A stretch of 16,614 nt of DNA from Sutterella sp. (lineage in GTDB: Bacteria > Pseudomonadota > Gammaproteobacteria > Burkholderiales > Burkholderiaceae_F): positions 1-16,614 of the forward strand of contig DYCH01000012.1 in assembly GCA_019418235.1 (NCBI GenBank), written 5' to 3'. The position numbers were made by a program, and so were the translations under genes. Numbering within the stretch: position 1 is the first letter of the stretch; each line of letters opens with the position of its first letter. A model generated the notes under the pieces. The model saw nothing but the letters and a program-made list of their open reading frames with translations. It ran no database searches and had not been told where the DNA came from. This document shows, piece after piece, positions 1 to 7,177 of this stretch.

Positions 1-13
1 AAGGAGTGTCACT

Positions 14-38
14 AAAATTCAGTTTAAAACTGACTTTT
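14..38 (-). terminator. Weak hairpin downstream of the autotransporter gene
   Basis: A 6-bp dyad, CAGTTT/AAACTG with a 1-nt centre (20-32), is flanked by AAAA (14-17) and TTTT (35-38). An outer GTGT (6-9)/ACAC (42-45) pair extends it. On the minus strand it lies just past the autotransporter stop codon and ends in a short T-rich stretch. It could be a weak, possibly bidirectional terminator, but the stem is AT-rich and interrupted. Confidence 0.35.
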
Positions 39-63
39 GCAACACCCCCTTTTTTGATGCCTA

Positions 64-2355
64 TTAATCGAAGGCGTAGTTCAACGAAATTCCCGTTTCA
101 TAGCGTGGTTTAATGGTTTTTGCGTAACCGGCAGAACCACGGAATTGCACTTGTCCGTGTTTGCTGAACATCCACGTACCCCCGAGTGTTAACTCACCCC
201 AAGATTCTTGCAAATCTTCTGTTTTAAAGGATTGTGTTTGGGTATTTTCTCGACCGATCACTTCAATGGACTTACCAAAACGGTGTGCCCATGCCAATTG
301 TGAGAAAAGCGTATTTCCAGGCGTCGTTTGACTTTGATAGGCAAAGGTCGTGCCGAGTTTAACGACGGATTGGTGGTTTTTCTCAGCAGTAAACTCAATG
401 CCTTCTTTTTGGTTGGTTTTGCGATCATCCATCCAATAGGTGTAGCCCGAGATGAAGGGTTCGATAAACCAAGCAGAGGGTTCTTCTTGCGGTTGAACAA
501 AACCCATATAAAGGCCCGCACCATAGCTTTGCGTCTTCGTGTTAAACCCAAGATGCTTTTGAGCTACGCCGTTAACAAAGAAGGCTTGACTGGTTAGGTC
601 GGTATTAGCTTCTCCCCAATGGGCCTGAAGAATGAGTCGGTATTTTCGCTCCGTACTTAAACCTCCGGCATAAAGGCCAAAACCGTACTGATCAACGTCT
701 GCATTGCCTGTATCAAACTTCACATCACCTTGACTATAGTAGGCAAGAAAGCCTGCGTAGGTGTCATGCATTAAGGGGAGAGTTACGTCTTTGTCGTAAC
801 CCATTGTAAGGGCATTGATTTTAAGTTCTTGCTCACGGGTATCGTTTTCAAAAGAAAGATCCGTTTGACTGTAGGCGTGATCAACCCAAAGACCTCGCTT
901 GTGACCAGGAAGAGCACGCTCCATCAACTGAGACTGAATGCGAGTGGCGACTTTTTCAACCGCAACCAATTCGGTGGAAATCGTATCGAGTTGGTTATTG
1001 GCAAGACTTGACGGCGCAATCAAATCGGTACGAATATCGCTGATGACAAAGCCACCCGAAAAGCCACTGCCAAATTCTGACAAAGACTGGAATTTACCTA
1101 GAGCAGTTTCGTATTCAGTGACATCAGATTTGAGTGTCACGCCACCTGTGTTTTTGTCATAGTGAAGCAACGGGATGGCCAAAGGCGCCCTAGTTTCTTT
1201 ATCACTTCGCTCGTCAATGACTTGCACAATGATTTGGACGTTGTCATCTTGTTTAGCATGAGCATTTTCGATATTAACGAGATAGACCTCTTTGCCATCA
1301 ACAATCGTGGGACTACTGTTTTCATCGGTGATTCGAACTCGTAACACGGCACCGTCTTCGATATAGGTGGTTGATGGTTGATGGTTGTCCTCGCGAATCG
1401 GCAATCCCAATCGAACAATGTGATCGGTGAGTGTGATATCCAGTACTCCCCCTTTATTCCAATGGAAGCTTTCAAAACCATTGTCTTTTGTTGGGTGCCA
1501 CGTTGCACCATTTCCGATGGTTATATCAATGTGTCCGTTTTGAAGACCACTGTAGTTATTTCCATCCATTGCGTAGGCATTGCCGGTAAAGCGGTCAGAG
1601 GCGTTAGAAAGATTCAAATGAACTTCGCCGTTCCCTTCCACACCGATGTCACCAAGGATAAACGTGTCGCCAGTGCTATGAATGGATAATGAGCTGTTTC
1701 TTTCGACGATAGCTGCGTGACCTAAAGAGGTTCCAAGATCGCTTTTGTTGATAGCGGAAAGGTGCAATGAGCCTTGATAGTTAAAGGAGCTATTTTCTTC
1801 AAGATGTAGTGCAGTTGTCTGCATTTCAATATCCAAACCCGGTACGGTTTGGGCTACAGCTGACAAATGCATATTGGCGGGTAATTGTGAAGCGGTGAGT
1901 TCGGTGCCATTTAATGCCATTGCCACCGTTGTCATCGTGCCGCTCAAGGCAGTATCGGGGTTAGAGAGTTGGTTTTCAACACTTAACGAAAAAGTCTTCC
2001 CAAAAGAAACGTTATTGTTCTCAATGAATTCAATACCGAAAACGTCAGCAACATTGTGGGTTGAAAAATTTAAATTGAAGTCAGTCAAAAACTTTACTTC
2101 AGCGTTTTCAGTGTTAATGAAACTCAGACCATCAACGGTTTTATCTTTCGCATCAAAATGCACATTGGCAATATCAATGGTAGAAAAGATGTGTTTATCT
2201 CCCGTTAACTCAACAAAGATATTGCCGGGAGGCGGATGCTCGGTTGCTGTTGTCGAAACCAGTTCATGGTGAAATTCTTCAGCGAGGATGGCAGGGGAAC
2301 ACCCCATGAGGGCCATCGCCACTAAAGCGCTTAAAGGAGAAGAGGATTTATGCAT
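64..2355 (-). CDS. Autotransporter (type V secretion) outer-membrane beta-barrel protein
   Basis: Predicted surface or secreted protein of 763 aa. The start at 2355 is chosen because AAGGAAAG lies just upstream and it gives a clean Sec signal peptide, with a basic/polar start, a hydrophobic core (SALVAMALMGC) and probable cleavage after AILA at about residue 25. An upstream ATG at 2394 would bury the signal behind a polar extension. Residues about 26-480 form a Thr/Asn/Ser/Gly-rich passenger of short beta-strands, as in beta-helix autotransporters; no protease or lipase motif is visible. Residues about 485-763 look like the autotransporter barrel: GLWVDHAYSQ opening, repeated amphipathic strands, and a final strand ending NYAFD. 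Known family behaviour: the barrel inserts in the outer membrane through BAM and exports the passenger. The last residue is Asp, where an aromatic is usual. The passenger target is unknown, so the function (adhesion or other) cannot be assigned. Confidence 0.85.
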   Translation of the reverse strand: MHKSSSPLSALVAMALMGCSPAILAEEFHHELVSTTATEHPPPGNIFVELTGDKHIFSTIDIANVHFDAKDKTVDGLSFINTENAEVKFLTDFNLNFSTHNVADVFGIEFIENNNVSFGKTFSLSVENQLSNPDTALSGTMTTVAMALNGTELTASQLPANMHLSAVAQTVPGLDIEMQTTALHLEENSSFNYQGSLHLSAINKSDLGTSLGHAAIVERNSSLSIHSTGDTFILGDIGVEGNGEVHLNLSNASDRFTGNAYAMDGNNYSGLQNGHIDITIGNGATWHPTKDNGFESFHWNKGGVLDITLTDHIVRLGLPIREDNHQPSTTYIEDGAVLRVRITDENSSPTIVDGKEVYLVNIENAHAKQDDNVQIIVQVIDERSDKETRAPLAIPLLHYDKNTGGVTLKSDVTEYETALGKFQSLSEFGSGFSGGFVISDIRTDLIAPSSLANNQLDTISTELVAVEKVATRIQSQLMERALPGHKRGLWVDHAYSQTDLSFENDTREQELKINALTMGYDKDVTLPLMHDTYAGFLAYYSQGDVKFDTGNADVDQYGFGLYAGGLSTERKYRLILQAHWGEANTDLTSQAFFVNGVAQKHLGFNTKTQSYGAGLYMGFVQPQEEPSAWFIEPFISGYTYWMDDRKTNQKEGIEFTAEKNHQSVVKLGTTFAYQSQTTPGNTLFSQLAWAHRFGKSIEVIGRENTQTQSFKTEDLQESWGELTLGGTWMFSKHGQVQFRGSAGYAKTIKPRYETGISLNYAFD

Positions 2356-2556
2356 AAAGCTTTCCTTATTTTTGTTGGGAAAGCGAAAAATCATAAGAAT
2401 GCGAGCGAGCGTTTTTACTGAGAAATATCAAAGAAAATTTCGGTGGTTTTTGATAAGGGCAAACCCATATTTTGGATAAAGTTGAGATGTTTTGATATAG
2501 CGCAATGCGTGTTAACGCAACACGGTAGAATTAAGGCACGTTTTTGAGGAATTTTT

Positions 2557-3327
2557 ATGGGTAAGCACATCCACGTTACCGACCCTTGCGGTGAGATTTT
2601 TTATTCGGAAGAAGACGGTTTTCGCTATCTTCATTTTGGCAGTCCTTGGATTCAGGGGGCAATGAAAGTTCACCGTCCCTACGAGCTGGTTTTGGAGTAC
2701 CCGAGACAGATGATGGCGGTTGGTTTGTTTTACCCGCACCCCAAACACATTTTGCAATTGGGGCTAGGGGCAGCATCGCTCACCAAATTCTGTTATCGCT
2801 ACACCGATGCTCAGGTTGACGTTGTTGAAGTCTCGCAACGCGTGGTAGCCGCTGCCTCACAATGGTTTAAGTTACCTGAAGAAGACGATCGCCTCACGGT
2901 GCATTTGGCTGACGCTAAAGAGTTTATAGGTCATCGTCGTGGCTATGACAGCCCTGATTGGTTGCAAGTGGACCTTTATGATGCGGATGCCGAAGGCCCC
3001 GTCTACGACGATGTTGAGTTTTATACGATGTGTCGCCGTGCCATGAATAAAGCGGGGAGTGTGGCAAGTTTTAACCTTTTCGGTAGCTGTTTTGAACCGA
3101 GCTTTGAAGCGATTTCAGAAGCGTTTGGTGGTCGAGTCTTGGTAATGCCTGAAATTGATGAGGGTAACCGCATTGTTTTGGCGTTTGCCGGTGAGCGTTG
3201 TCCCTTGGATTGGACTGAAATGTATGACCGAGCCAAGCAATTGAAAGAGACCTGGAAGTTGCCTGCCAAAAAGTGGGTCGATGGAATTAAATCGGCGAAT
3301 GCTCTTGATGGGCTAGAAAGTTTGTAG
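2557..3327 (+). CDS. Spermidine synthase-like (aminopropyltransferase/methyltransferase-fold) protein
   Basis: A 256-aa cytoplasmic protein with the SpeE-type Rossmann layout. Residues 64-75 (HILQLGLGAASL) correspond to the nucleotide-binding glycine loop. Glu91 in VDVVEVSQRV matches the acidic residue at the end of beta-2 that contacts the ribose. HLADAKEFI (117-124) matches the adenine-binding acidic motif, and LQVDLYDADAEGP (137-148) aligns with the catalytic Asp loop of aminopropyltransferases. The glycine loop is GLGAAS rather than GGGDG, and the N-terminal tetramerisation domain is short. A true polyamine synthase is therefore not assured; these proteins are often annotated spermidine synthase without biochemical proof. 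GAGGA at 2546-2550 sits 6 nt before the ATG. The gene is divergent from the autotransporter across a 201-bp gap and ends at its own terminator, so it is probably monocistronic. Confidence 0.7.
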   Translation: MGKHIHVTDPCGEIFYSEEDGFRYLHFGSPWIQGAMKVHRPYELVLEYPRQMMAVGLFYPHPKHILQLGLGAASLTKFCYRYTDAQVDVVEVSQRVVAAASQWFKLPEEDDRLTVHLADAKEFIGHRRGYDSPDWLQVDLYDADAEGPVYDDVEFYTMCRRAMNKAGSVASFNLFGSCFEPSFEAISEAFGGRVLVMPEIDEGNRIVLAFAGERCPLDWTEMYDRAKQLKETWKLPAKKWVDGIKSANALDGLESL

Positions 3328-3347
3328 GCAGGTCGTCAAAAAAAGCG

Positions 3348-3377
3348 AATTGACCGACGAAAAGTTGGTCAATTTTT
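3348..3377 (+). terminator. Intrinsic terminator after the spermidine synthase-like gene
   Basis: An 11-bp stem (arms 3348-3358 and 3364-3374, one G-T wobble) carries a GAAAA loop and runs into TTTTT (3373-3377). An A-run at 3338-3344 on the 5' side could let it work on the other strand too. It separates the upstream gene from the prfB promoter. Confidence 0.8.
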
Positions 3378-3407
3378 GCGAATAACCCTTGAGAAACAAA
3401 GTATAAT
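3376..3407 (+). promoter_or_regulatory. Probable prfB promoter
   Basis: A perfect -10 hexamer TATAAT is at 3402-3407, 33 nt before the prfB ATG. No good -35 sits at 17 nt; the nearest resemblance is TTGCGA at 3376-3381 with a long 20-nt spacer, partly overlapping the preceding terminator. The -10 is the only strong element, so the exact promoter is inference. Confidence 0.5.
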
Positions 3408-3440
3408 TAATCTTTTTCCACTTAACTTCATAGTAGAGAT

Positions 3441-4545
3441 ATGGAAGCGGAACGTATAAATCAAATTGAGGCGAAGATTTCCGACCTCACAGCTCGATTG
3501 ATTGAGCTGAGGGGGTATCTTTGACATCGACCGTCAAGAGCGTCGATTAGAGGAAGTCAATCGCGAAATGGAAAATCCCGCCCTTTGGGATGATCCTGAA
3601 AACGCACAAAAAGTCAGTCGTGAGAAAAAACGTTTAGACGGCACGGTTGGCCTATTCAAACAATTAACGAGCGGCGTCAATGACGCGGCCGAACTCTTTG
3701 AACTCTCCATGGCAGAAGAAGACTATCCCAGCGTAGAAGTGGTTGGGGATGAAGTCTTTACGTTGGAAAAAAGCGTTGAAAAATTAGAGTTTCAACGTAT
3801 GTTTAACCAACCCATGGATCCCGCCAATTGCTTCATCGAAATTCAAGCCGGTGCCGGTGGTACGGAAGCCCAAGACTGGGCAAGCATGCTCGAACGCATG
3901 TACCTTCGCTACGGTGAACGCCAAGGCTTCACGGTGGAGTTGCAAGAAGAAACAGATGGCGATGTGGCCGGTATTAAGGGCTGCACCATCTATTTGCAAG
4001 GCGACTATGCCTATGGTTTGTTGCGCACGGAAACCGGTGTGCATCGTTTAGTACGAAAGAGTCCTTTTGACTCCAATGCCCGTCGCCACACTTCCTTTGC
4101 GAGTGTGTATGTTTATCCGGAAATTGATGATTCCTTTGAAGTGGAAATCAATCCGGCTGACTTGCGAGTTGACGTGTTCCGTGCTTCGGGTGCCGGTGGT
4201 CAGCACATCCAAAAGACTGAATCGGCTGTGCGTATTACCCACATTCCGACGGGGATTGTGACGGTTTGCCAAAATGACCGTAGCCAACACCGTAACAAAG
4301 AACAAGCTATGGCCCAATTAAAGGCCAAGCTCTACGAAGCTGAAATGCGAAAGCGCCGTGAAGTTCAACAACAAACGGAAGATGCCAAGAGCGATATCGC
4401 TTGGGGTCATCAAATCCGCTCCTATGTGTTGGACCAATCTCGCATTAAGGATTTAAGAACAAACGTTGAAACCGGCAACACGCAAGCCGTGTTGGATGGT
4501 GACTTGGAAGATTTCATTGAGGCTAGCCTCAAGCAAGGCGTGTAA
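3441..4545 (+). CDS. prfB: Peptide chain release factor 2 (RF2), made through a programmed +1 frameshift
   Basis: RF2 recognises UGA and UAA in the ribosomal A site and triggers release of the nascent peptide. The gene is read as 3441-3521 (27 codons), then +1 from GAC at 3523 to the stop at 4543-4545, giving 367 aa, close to the 365 of E. coli. The stop-recognition tripeptide SPF is at 207-209 and the universal GGQ, whose Gln is methylated by PrmC in known RF2s, is at 252-254 in ASGAGGQH. The residue matching E. coli K-12 Thr246 is Ala248 here, as in most bacteria, which is known to go with full RF2 activity. The ATG at 3568 only opens the long zero-interruption frame; starting there would lose the N-terminal helices. 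The Shine-Dalgarno is weak (TAGAGAT before 3441). lysS follows after 34 nt, the common prfB-lysS arrangement. Confidence 0.97.
3510..3525 (+). promoter_or_regulatory. prfB: prfB programmed +1 frameshift (autoregulatory) site
   Basis: The site has all canonical parts: an internal Shine-Dalgarno-like AGGGGG (3510-3515), a 3-nt spacer TAT, the slippery CTT codon (3519-3521) and an in-frame TGA (3522-3524) followed by C. In the known mechanism, low RF2 lets the ribosome pause at UGA and slip +1 from CUU to UUU, making full-length RF2. High RF2 terminates at codon 28. This closes a feedback loop on RF2 level. Confidence 0.97.
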
Positions 4546-4579
4546 TAACGTCTAAAGACTACAAAAAAGGATGCTAAAA

Positions 4580-6094
4580 ATGGCAGAAGAAAATATCGTT
4601 AACGCTGCTGCGGCAGACGACGAAAACCACATTATTGCAGAGCGTCGTGCAAAGCTCGCTAAGTGGCGCGAAGAAGGTCATGCTTACCCTAATGACTTCG
4701 TTCGCAAAGACTTTTTCGGTGATATCCGTGAACGTTTTGCTGATGTAACGGCAGAAGACTTGGAAGCTCAAGCCAATCACGTGGCTGTTTCCGGCCGTAT
4801 GATGCTCAAACGCATTATGGGTAAAGCCTCCTTTGCCACGTTGCGTGACGGCACCGGCACGATGCAATACTTCTTGTCCCCGGCAGAGATGGGCGACGAA
4901 GCTTATGAAAGCTTCAAGAGCTTGGATATCGGTGACATCGTGGCCGCCGAAGGTATTGTCTTCCGCACCAAGCGTGGTGAGTTGTCTGTTCGTGTTCAAA
5001 AGCTTCGTTTAATGAGTAAGGCTTTGCGTCCTTTGGCTGAAAAGTTCAAGGGCTTGAGCGACCAAGAAATTTGCTATCGCCAACGCTACCTCGACTTGAT
5101 CATGAATGATGAAAGTCGTGATCGTTTCATGAAGCGCAGTCAAGCGATTTCTGAAATCCGTAACTACATGGTTGAAAATCGTTTCATGGAAGTGGAAACG
5201 CCGATGTTGCACCCGATTCCGGGTGGCGCTAACGCTAAGCCCTTCATTACGCACCACAATGCGTTGGACATAGATATGTACTTGCGTATCGCTCCGGAAC
5301 TTTATTTGAAGCGTTTGGTTGTGGGCGGTTTTGAACGTGTTTTCGAAATTAACCGTAACTTCCGTAACGAAGGTGTCTCCGTTCGTCACAATCCTGAATT
5401 CACGATGATGGAATTCTATGCTACGTATTGGACGTACAAGGATCAAATGGACTTCACCGAAGGTTTGTTGCGTACGGTGGCCGAGCGCGTGACGGGCTCC
5501 AGCATGATTCATTATCAAGGTCATGACATTGACTTCAGCAAGCCCTTTGATCGTTTGACGCCGCGTCAAGCCATTTTGAAGTACGCTCCGCAATACACCG
5601 AAGAACAATTAAATGACGAAGCCTTCTTGCGCAATGAATTAAAGCGCTTGGGCGAACCGCAACCGGACTACGTCGGTATGGGTGCTTTGGAAATGGCTTT
5701 GTTTGAAGAAGTTGCAGAATCCAAGTTGATTCAACCGACCTTCATCATTGACTATCCGGTGGAAATCTCTCCGTTGGCTCGTGCTTCTGACGTCAATCCG
5801 GAATTGACCGAACGCTTTGAATTGTTCATGGCCGGTCGTGAAACCGCTAACGGTTTCTCTGAATTGAACGATCCGGAAGACCAAGCTGCTCGTTTCCGTG
5901 CTCAAGTTGAAGCCAAGGATCATGGTGACGATGAAGCCATGTACTATGACGCTGACTACATCCGTGCTCTCGAATTCGGTTTGCCGCCCACCGGTGGCTG
6001 CGGTATCGGTATCGACCGCTTCGTGATGTTGTTAACTGACGCTCCTAGTATTCGCGACGTATTATTATTCCCGCACATGCGCCCAGAAGCGTAA
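4580..6094 (+). CDS. lysS: Lysyl-tRNA synthetase, class II
   Basis: Charges tRNA-Lys with lysine using ATP, in the cytoplasm. The start at 4580 gives 504 aa (E. coli LysS 505) and has AAGGA at 4567-4571 with an 8-nt spacer; an ATG at 4571 overlaps that Shine-Dalgarno and is unlikely. An N-terminal helical segment is followed by an OB-fold anticodon-binding domain (about 65-145, containing VAVSGRMMLKRIMGKASFATLRDGTG). The class II catalytic core has motif 1 near 206-212 (ETPMLHP), motif 2 at 261-280 (FRNEGVSVRHNPEFTMMEFY) and motif 3 at 472-480 (GGCGIGIDR). Codon use is strongly biased (CGT, TTG, GAA), as expected of a highly expressed gene. It is probably cotranscribed with prfB. Confidence 0.97.
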   Translation: MAEENIVNAAAADDENHIIAERRAKLAKWREEGHAYPNDFVRKDFFGDIRERFADVTAEDLEAQANHVAVSGRMMLKRIMGKASFATLRDGTGTMQYFLSPAEMGDEAYESFKSLDIGDIVAAEGIVFRTKRGELSVRVQKLRLMSKALRPLAEKFKGLSDQEICYRQRYLDLIMNDESRDRFMKRSQAISEIRNYMVENRFMEVETPMLHPIPGGANAKPFITHHNALDIDMYLRIAPELYLKRLVVGGFERVFEINRNFRNEGVSVRHNPEFTMMEFYATYWTYKDQMDFTEGLLRTVAERVTGSSMIHYQGHDIDFSKPFDRLTPRQAILKYAPQYTEEQLNDEAFLRNELKRLGEPQPDYVGMGALEMALFEEVAESKLIQPTFIIDYPVEISPLARASDVNPELTERFELFMAGRETANGFSELNDPEDQAARFRAQVEAKDHGDDEAMYYDADYIRALEFGLPPTGGCGIGIDRFVMLLTDAPSIRDVLLFPHMRPEA

Positions 6095-6111
6095 ACTAGA
6101 GGTATGAACGG

Positions 6112-6139
6112 TTCTCCTCGATGCTTTCATCGAGGAGGA
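6112..6139 (+). other. Strong intercistronic hairpin between lysS and the Nudix gene
   Basis: A 12-bp stem (6112-6123 with 6128-6139; ten perfect pairs, then a G-T wobble and a T-A) closes a CTTT tetraloop. No T-tract follows, so it is not an ordinary intrinsic terminator. The 3' arm contains a Shine-Dalgarno-like GAGGAGGA that would be hidden in the stem. It lies 34 nt before the Nudix start, which has its own AAGGAG. An RNA stability, processing or attenuation role is inference. Confidence 0.6.
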
Positions 6140-6172
6140 ATCTACCTATCCAGTACTCAGAAGGAGCCCATT

Positions 6173-7027
6173 ATGGTCGATACGGCAAAAGTAATGTCTG
6201 TCTATTCATCGATTAAGGAAAAAGTGGTTCAAACGGCGCCTGAAGGTTTCATTCGTTTCGCAGATAAAAAGGAAACGATTGGTTATGTCCGTAAAGACAT
6301 TGCTATGAAACTTGCGGGGACGACGAGCGACTTTCGTCTTACAGATGTTTTAAGTTTCAGCGACGCAACGGTGGGCTCCGAAGCTTCTCGTACGTTGGCT
6401 TTGAGAAAAGCCGCTGACATTTTGGGTAAGCTCAATTTGTTACCCGAAGGCGTTTCCAACGAATTGGTGGATATTCGCTTGTCGGTCTACGACGGTACGT
6501 ATTGCCAAGCCCCTCGTAACTTAGCTCGCGTTCTCGGTTTATTGACGACGTCGGTTCGCTTAAATGCCTACGATGCACAAGGCGCTTTCTTATTAGCCAA
6601 GCGCATGCCTGAAAAGGCAATCGGCGCCGGCAAATGGGACAGTTTGGCTGGTGGCTTAGTTAAGGCTAGTGAACAACCCATGCAAGCCCTTTATCGTGAA
6701 CTCTATGAAGAAGCCGGTTTAACGACTTCAGAAGTGGAAATCACCGAAGGTGCTCGCTTTGTTCAAGAATTTGCAGTGGCCGAAGGTATGGTTCGCGAAG
6801 TGGTGTTGAGTTTCGACGGTCGTTTGAAGGCCGGTGTTAAGCCTGTCAATCAAGACGGTTCTGTTTCGGAATTTAAGTCCATGAGTACCGAAGAAGCTTT
6901 AACGGTTGCTACGAATGGCGACATGATGTACGCAGCAGCGATTAGTATCTGCGAGAGCGCAATGCGTCAATGCGGTCAACGTATTGAAGAAAAGTGGTTG
7001 CACTATCGCGGTCAATTGAATATCTAA
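6173..7027 (+). CDS. Nudix hydrolase with DUF4743-like N-terminal domain
   Basis: A 284-aa protein predicted to hydrolyse a nucleoside-diphosphate-linked substrate with Mg2+. A perfect Nudix box (GX5EX7REUXEEXGU) runs from Gly161 to Leu183, with E167, R175, E176, E179 and E180 all present. Residues about 25-125 (GFIRFADKKETIGYVRKD onward) resemble the DUF4743 domain found before the Nudix domain in a family related to eukaryotic thiamine-pyrophosphokinase-associated Nudix proteins; family assignment is from recall of the pattern. The substrate is unknown. The start at 6173 is set by AAGGAG at 6161-6166 with a 6-nt spacer; an in-frame ATG at 6104 lies before the hairpin and is less likely. It follows lysS by 78 nt on the same strand and is probably the last gene of the prfB-lysS transcript, ending at a strong terminator. 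Confidence 0.85.
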   Translation: MVDTAKVMSVYSSIKEKVVQTAPEGFIRFADKKETIGYVRKDIAMKLAGTTSDFRLTDVLSFSDATVGSEASRTLALRKAADILGKLNLLPEGVSNELVDIRLSVYDGTYCQAPRNLARVLGLLTTSVRLNAYDAQGAFLLAKRMPEKAIGAGKWDSLAGGLVKASEQPMQALYRELYEEAGLTTSEVEITEGARFVQEFAVAEGMVREVVLSFDGRLKAGVKPVNQDGSVSEFKSMSTEEALTVATNGDMMYAAAISICESAMRQCGQRIEEKWLHYRGQLNI

Positions 7028-7043
7028 TTGTTGACTAACAAAG

Positions 7044-7069
7044 AAGCCGGGCAGTTGTCCGGCTTTTTT
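7044..7069 (+). terminator. Intrinsic terminator after the Nudix gene
   Basis: A GC-rich 9-bp stem (7044-7052 with 7057-7065, one G-T wobble) has an AGTT loop, followed by a six-T run (7064-7069). It starts 17 nt after the stop codon at 7025-7027. This is a textbook Rho-independent terminator for the prfB-lysS-Nudix transcript. Confidence 0.9.
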
Positions 7070-7082
7070 GCTCCCTTTTTTA

Positions 7083-7131
7083 AGGTAAAAAATAAACCCG
7101 AATTTCGTAATGAAACTCGGGTTTAATTGTT
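7083..7131 (-). terminator. Probable bidirectional terminator, mainly for the DcuC-like gene
   Basis: The stem AAACCCGA (7094-7101) / TCGGGTTT (7117-7124) is continued inward, after one mismatch, by TTTC/GAAA around a GTAAT loop. On the minus strand it is followed by a T-rich tail (complement of the A-run at 7087-7092). On the plus strand the tail is weaker (AATTGTTTTT). It lies between two convergent genes. Confidence 0.75.
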
Positions 7132-7136
7132 TTTGG

Positions 7137-7163
7137 TTAGGCAATCAAAAGGCGATTGCCTAA
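7137..7163 (-). other. Perfect 10-bp hairpin directly after the DcuC-like gene
   Basis: TTAGGCAATC (7137-7146) and GATTGCCTAA (7154-7163) form a perfect 10-bp stem with a 7-nt loop, 14 nt beyond the dcuC stop. No T-tract follows on either strand. It precedes the terminator at 7083-7131 in the direction of dcuC transcription, making a tandem hairpin 3' end that may protect the mRNA. Confidence 0.6.
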
Positions 7164-7177
7164 TGGCGTCTTAAAGA

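Noticed and set aside
64..2355. Autotransporter as a lipoprotein
   Set aside because: LMGC lacks the usual small residue at -2, and the hydrophobic segment continues to a good signal-peptidase I site (AILA before EE). Kept only as a minor observation.
3568..4545. prfB as a 325-aa gene starting at 3568, or as a frameshifted pseudogene
   Set aside because: The upstream 27 codons, the canonical AGGGGG/CTT/TGA site and the correct register show a normal programmed frameshift, not damage.
5009..5608. A 199-codon open frame on the minus strand inside lysS
   Set aside because: It is opposite the conserved catalytic core of lysyl-tRNA synthetase, has no Shine-Dalgarno support or recognisable motif, and follows from lysS codon bias.
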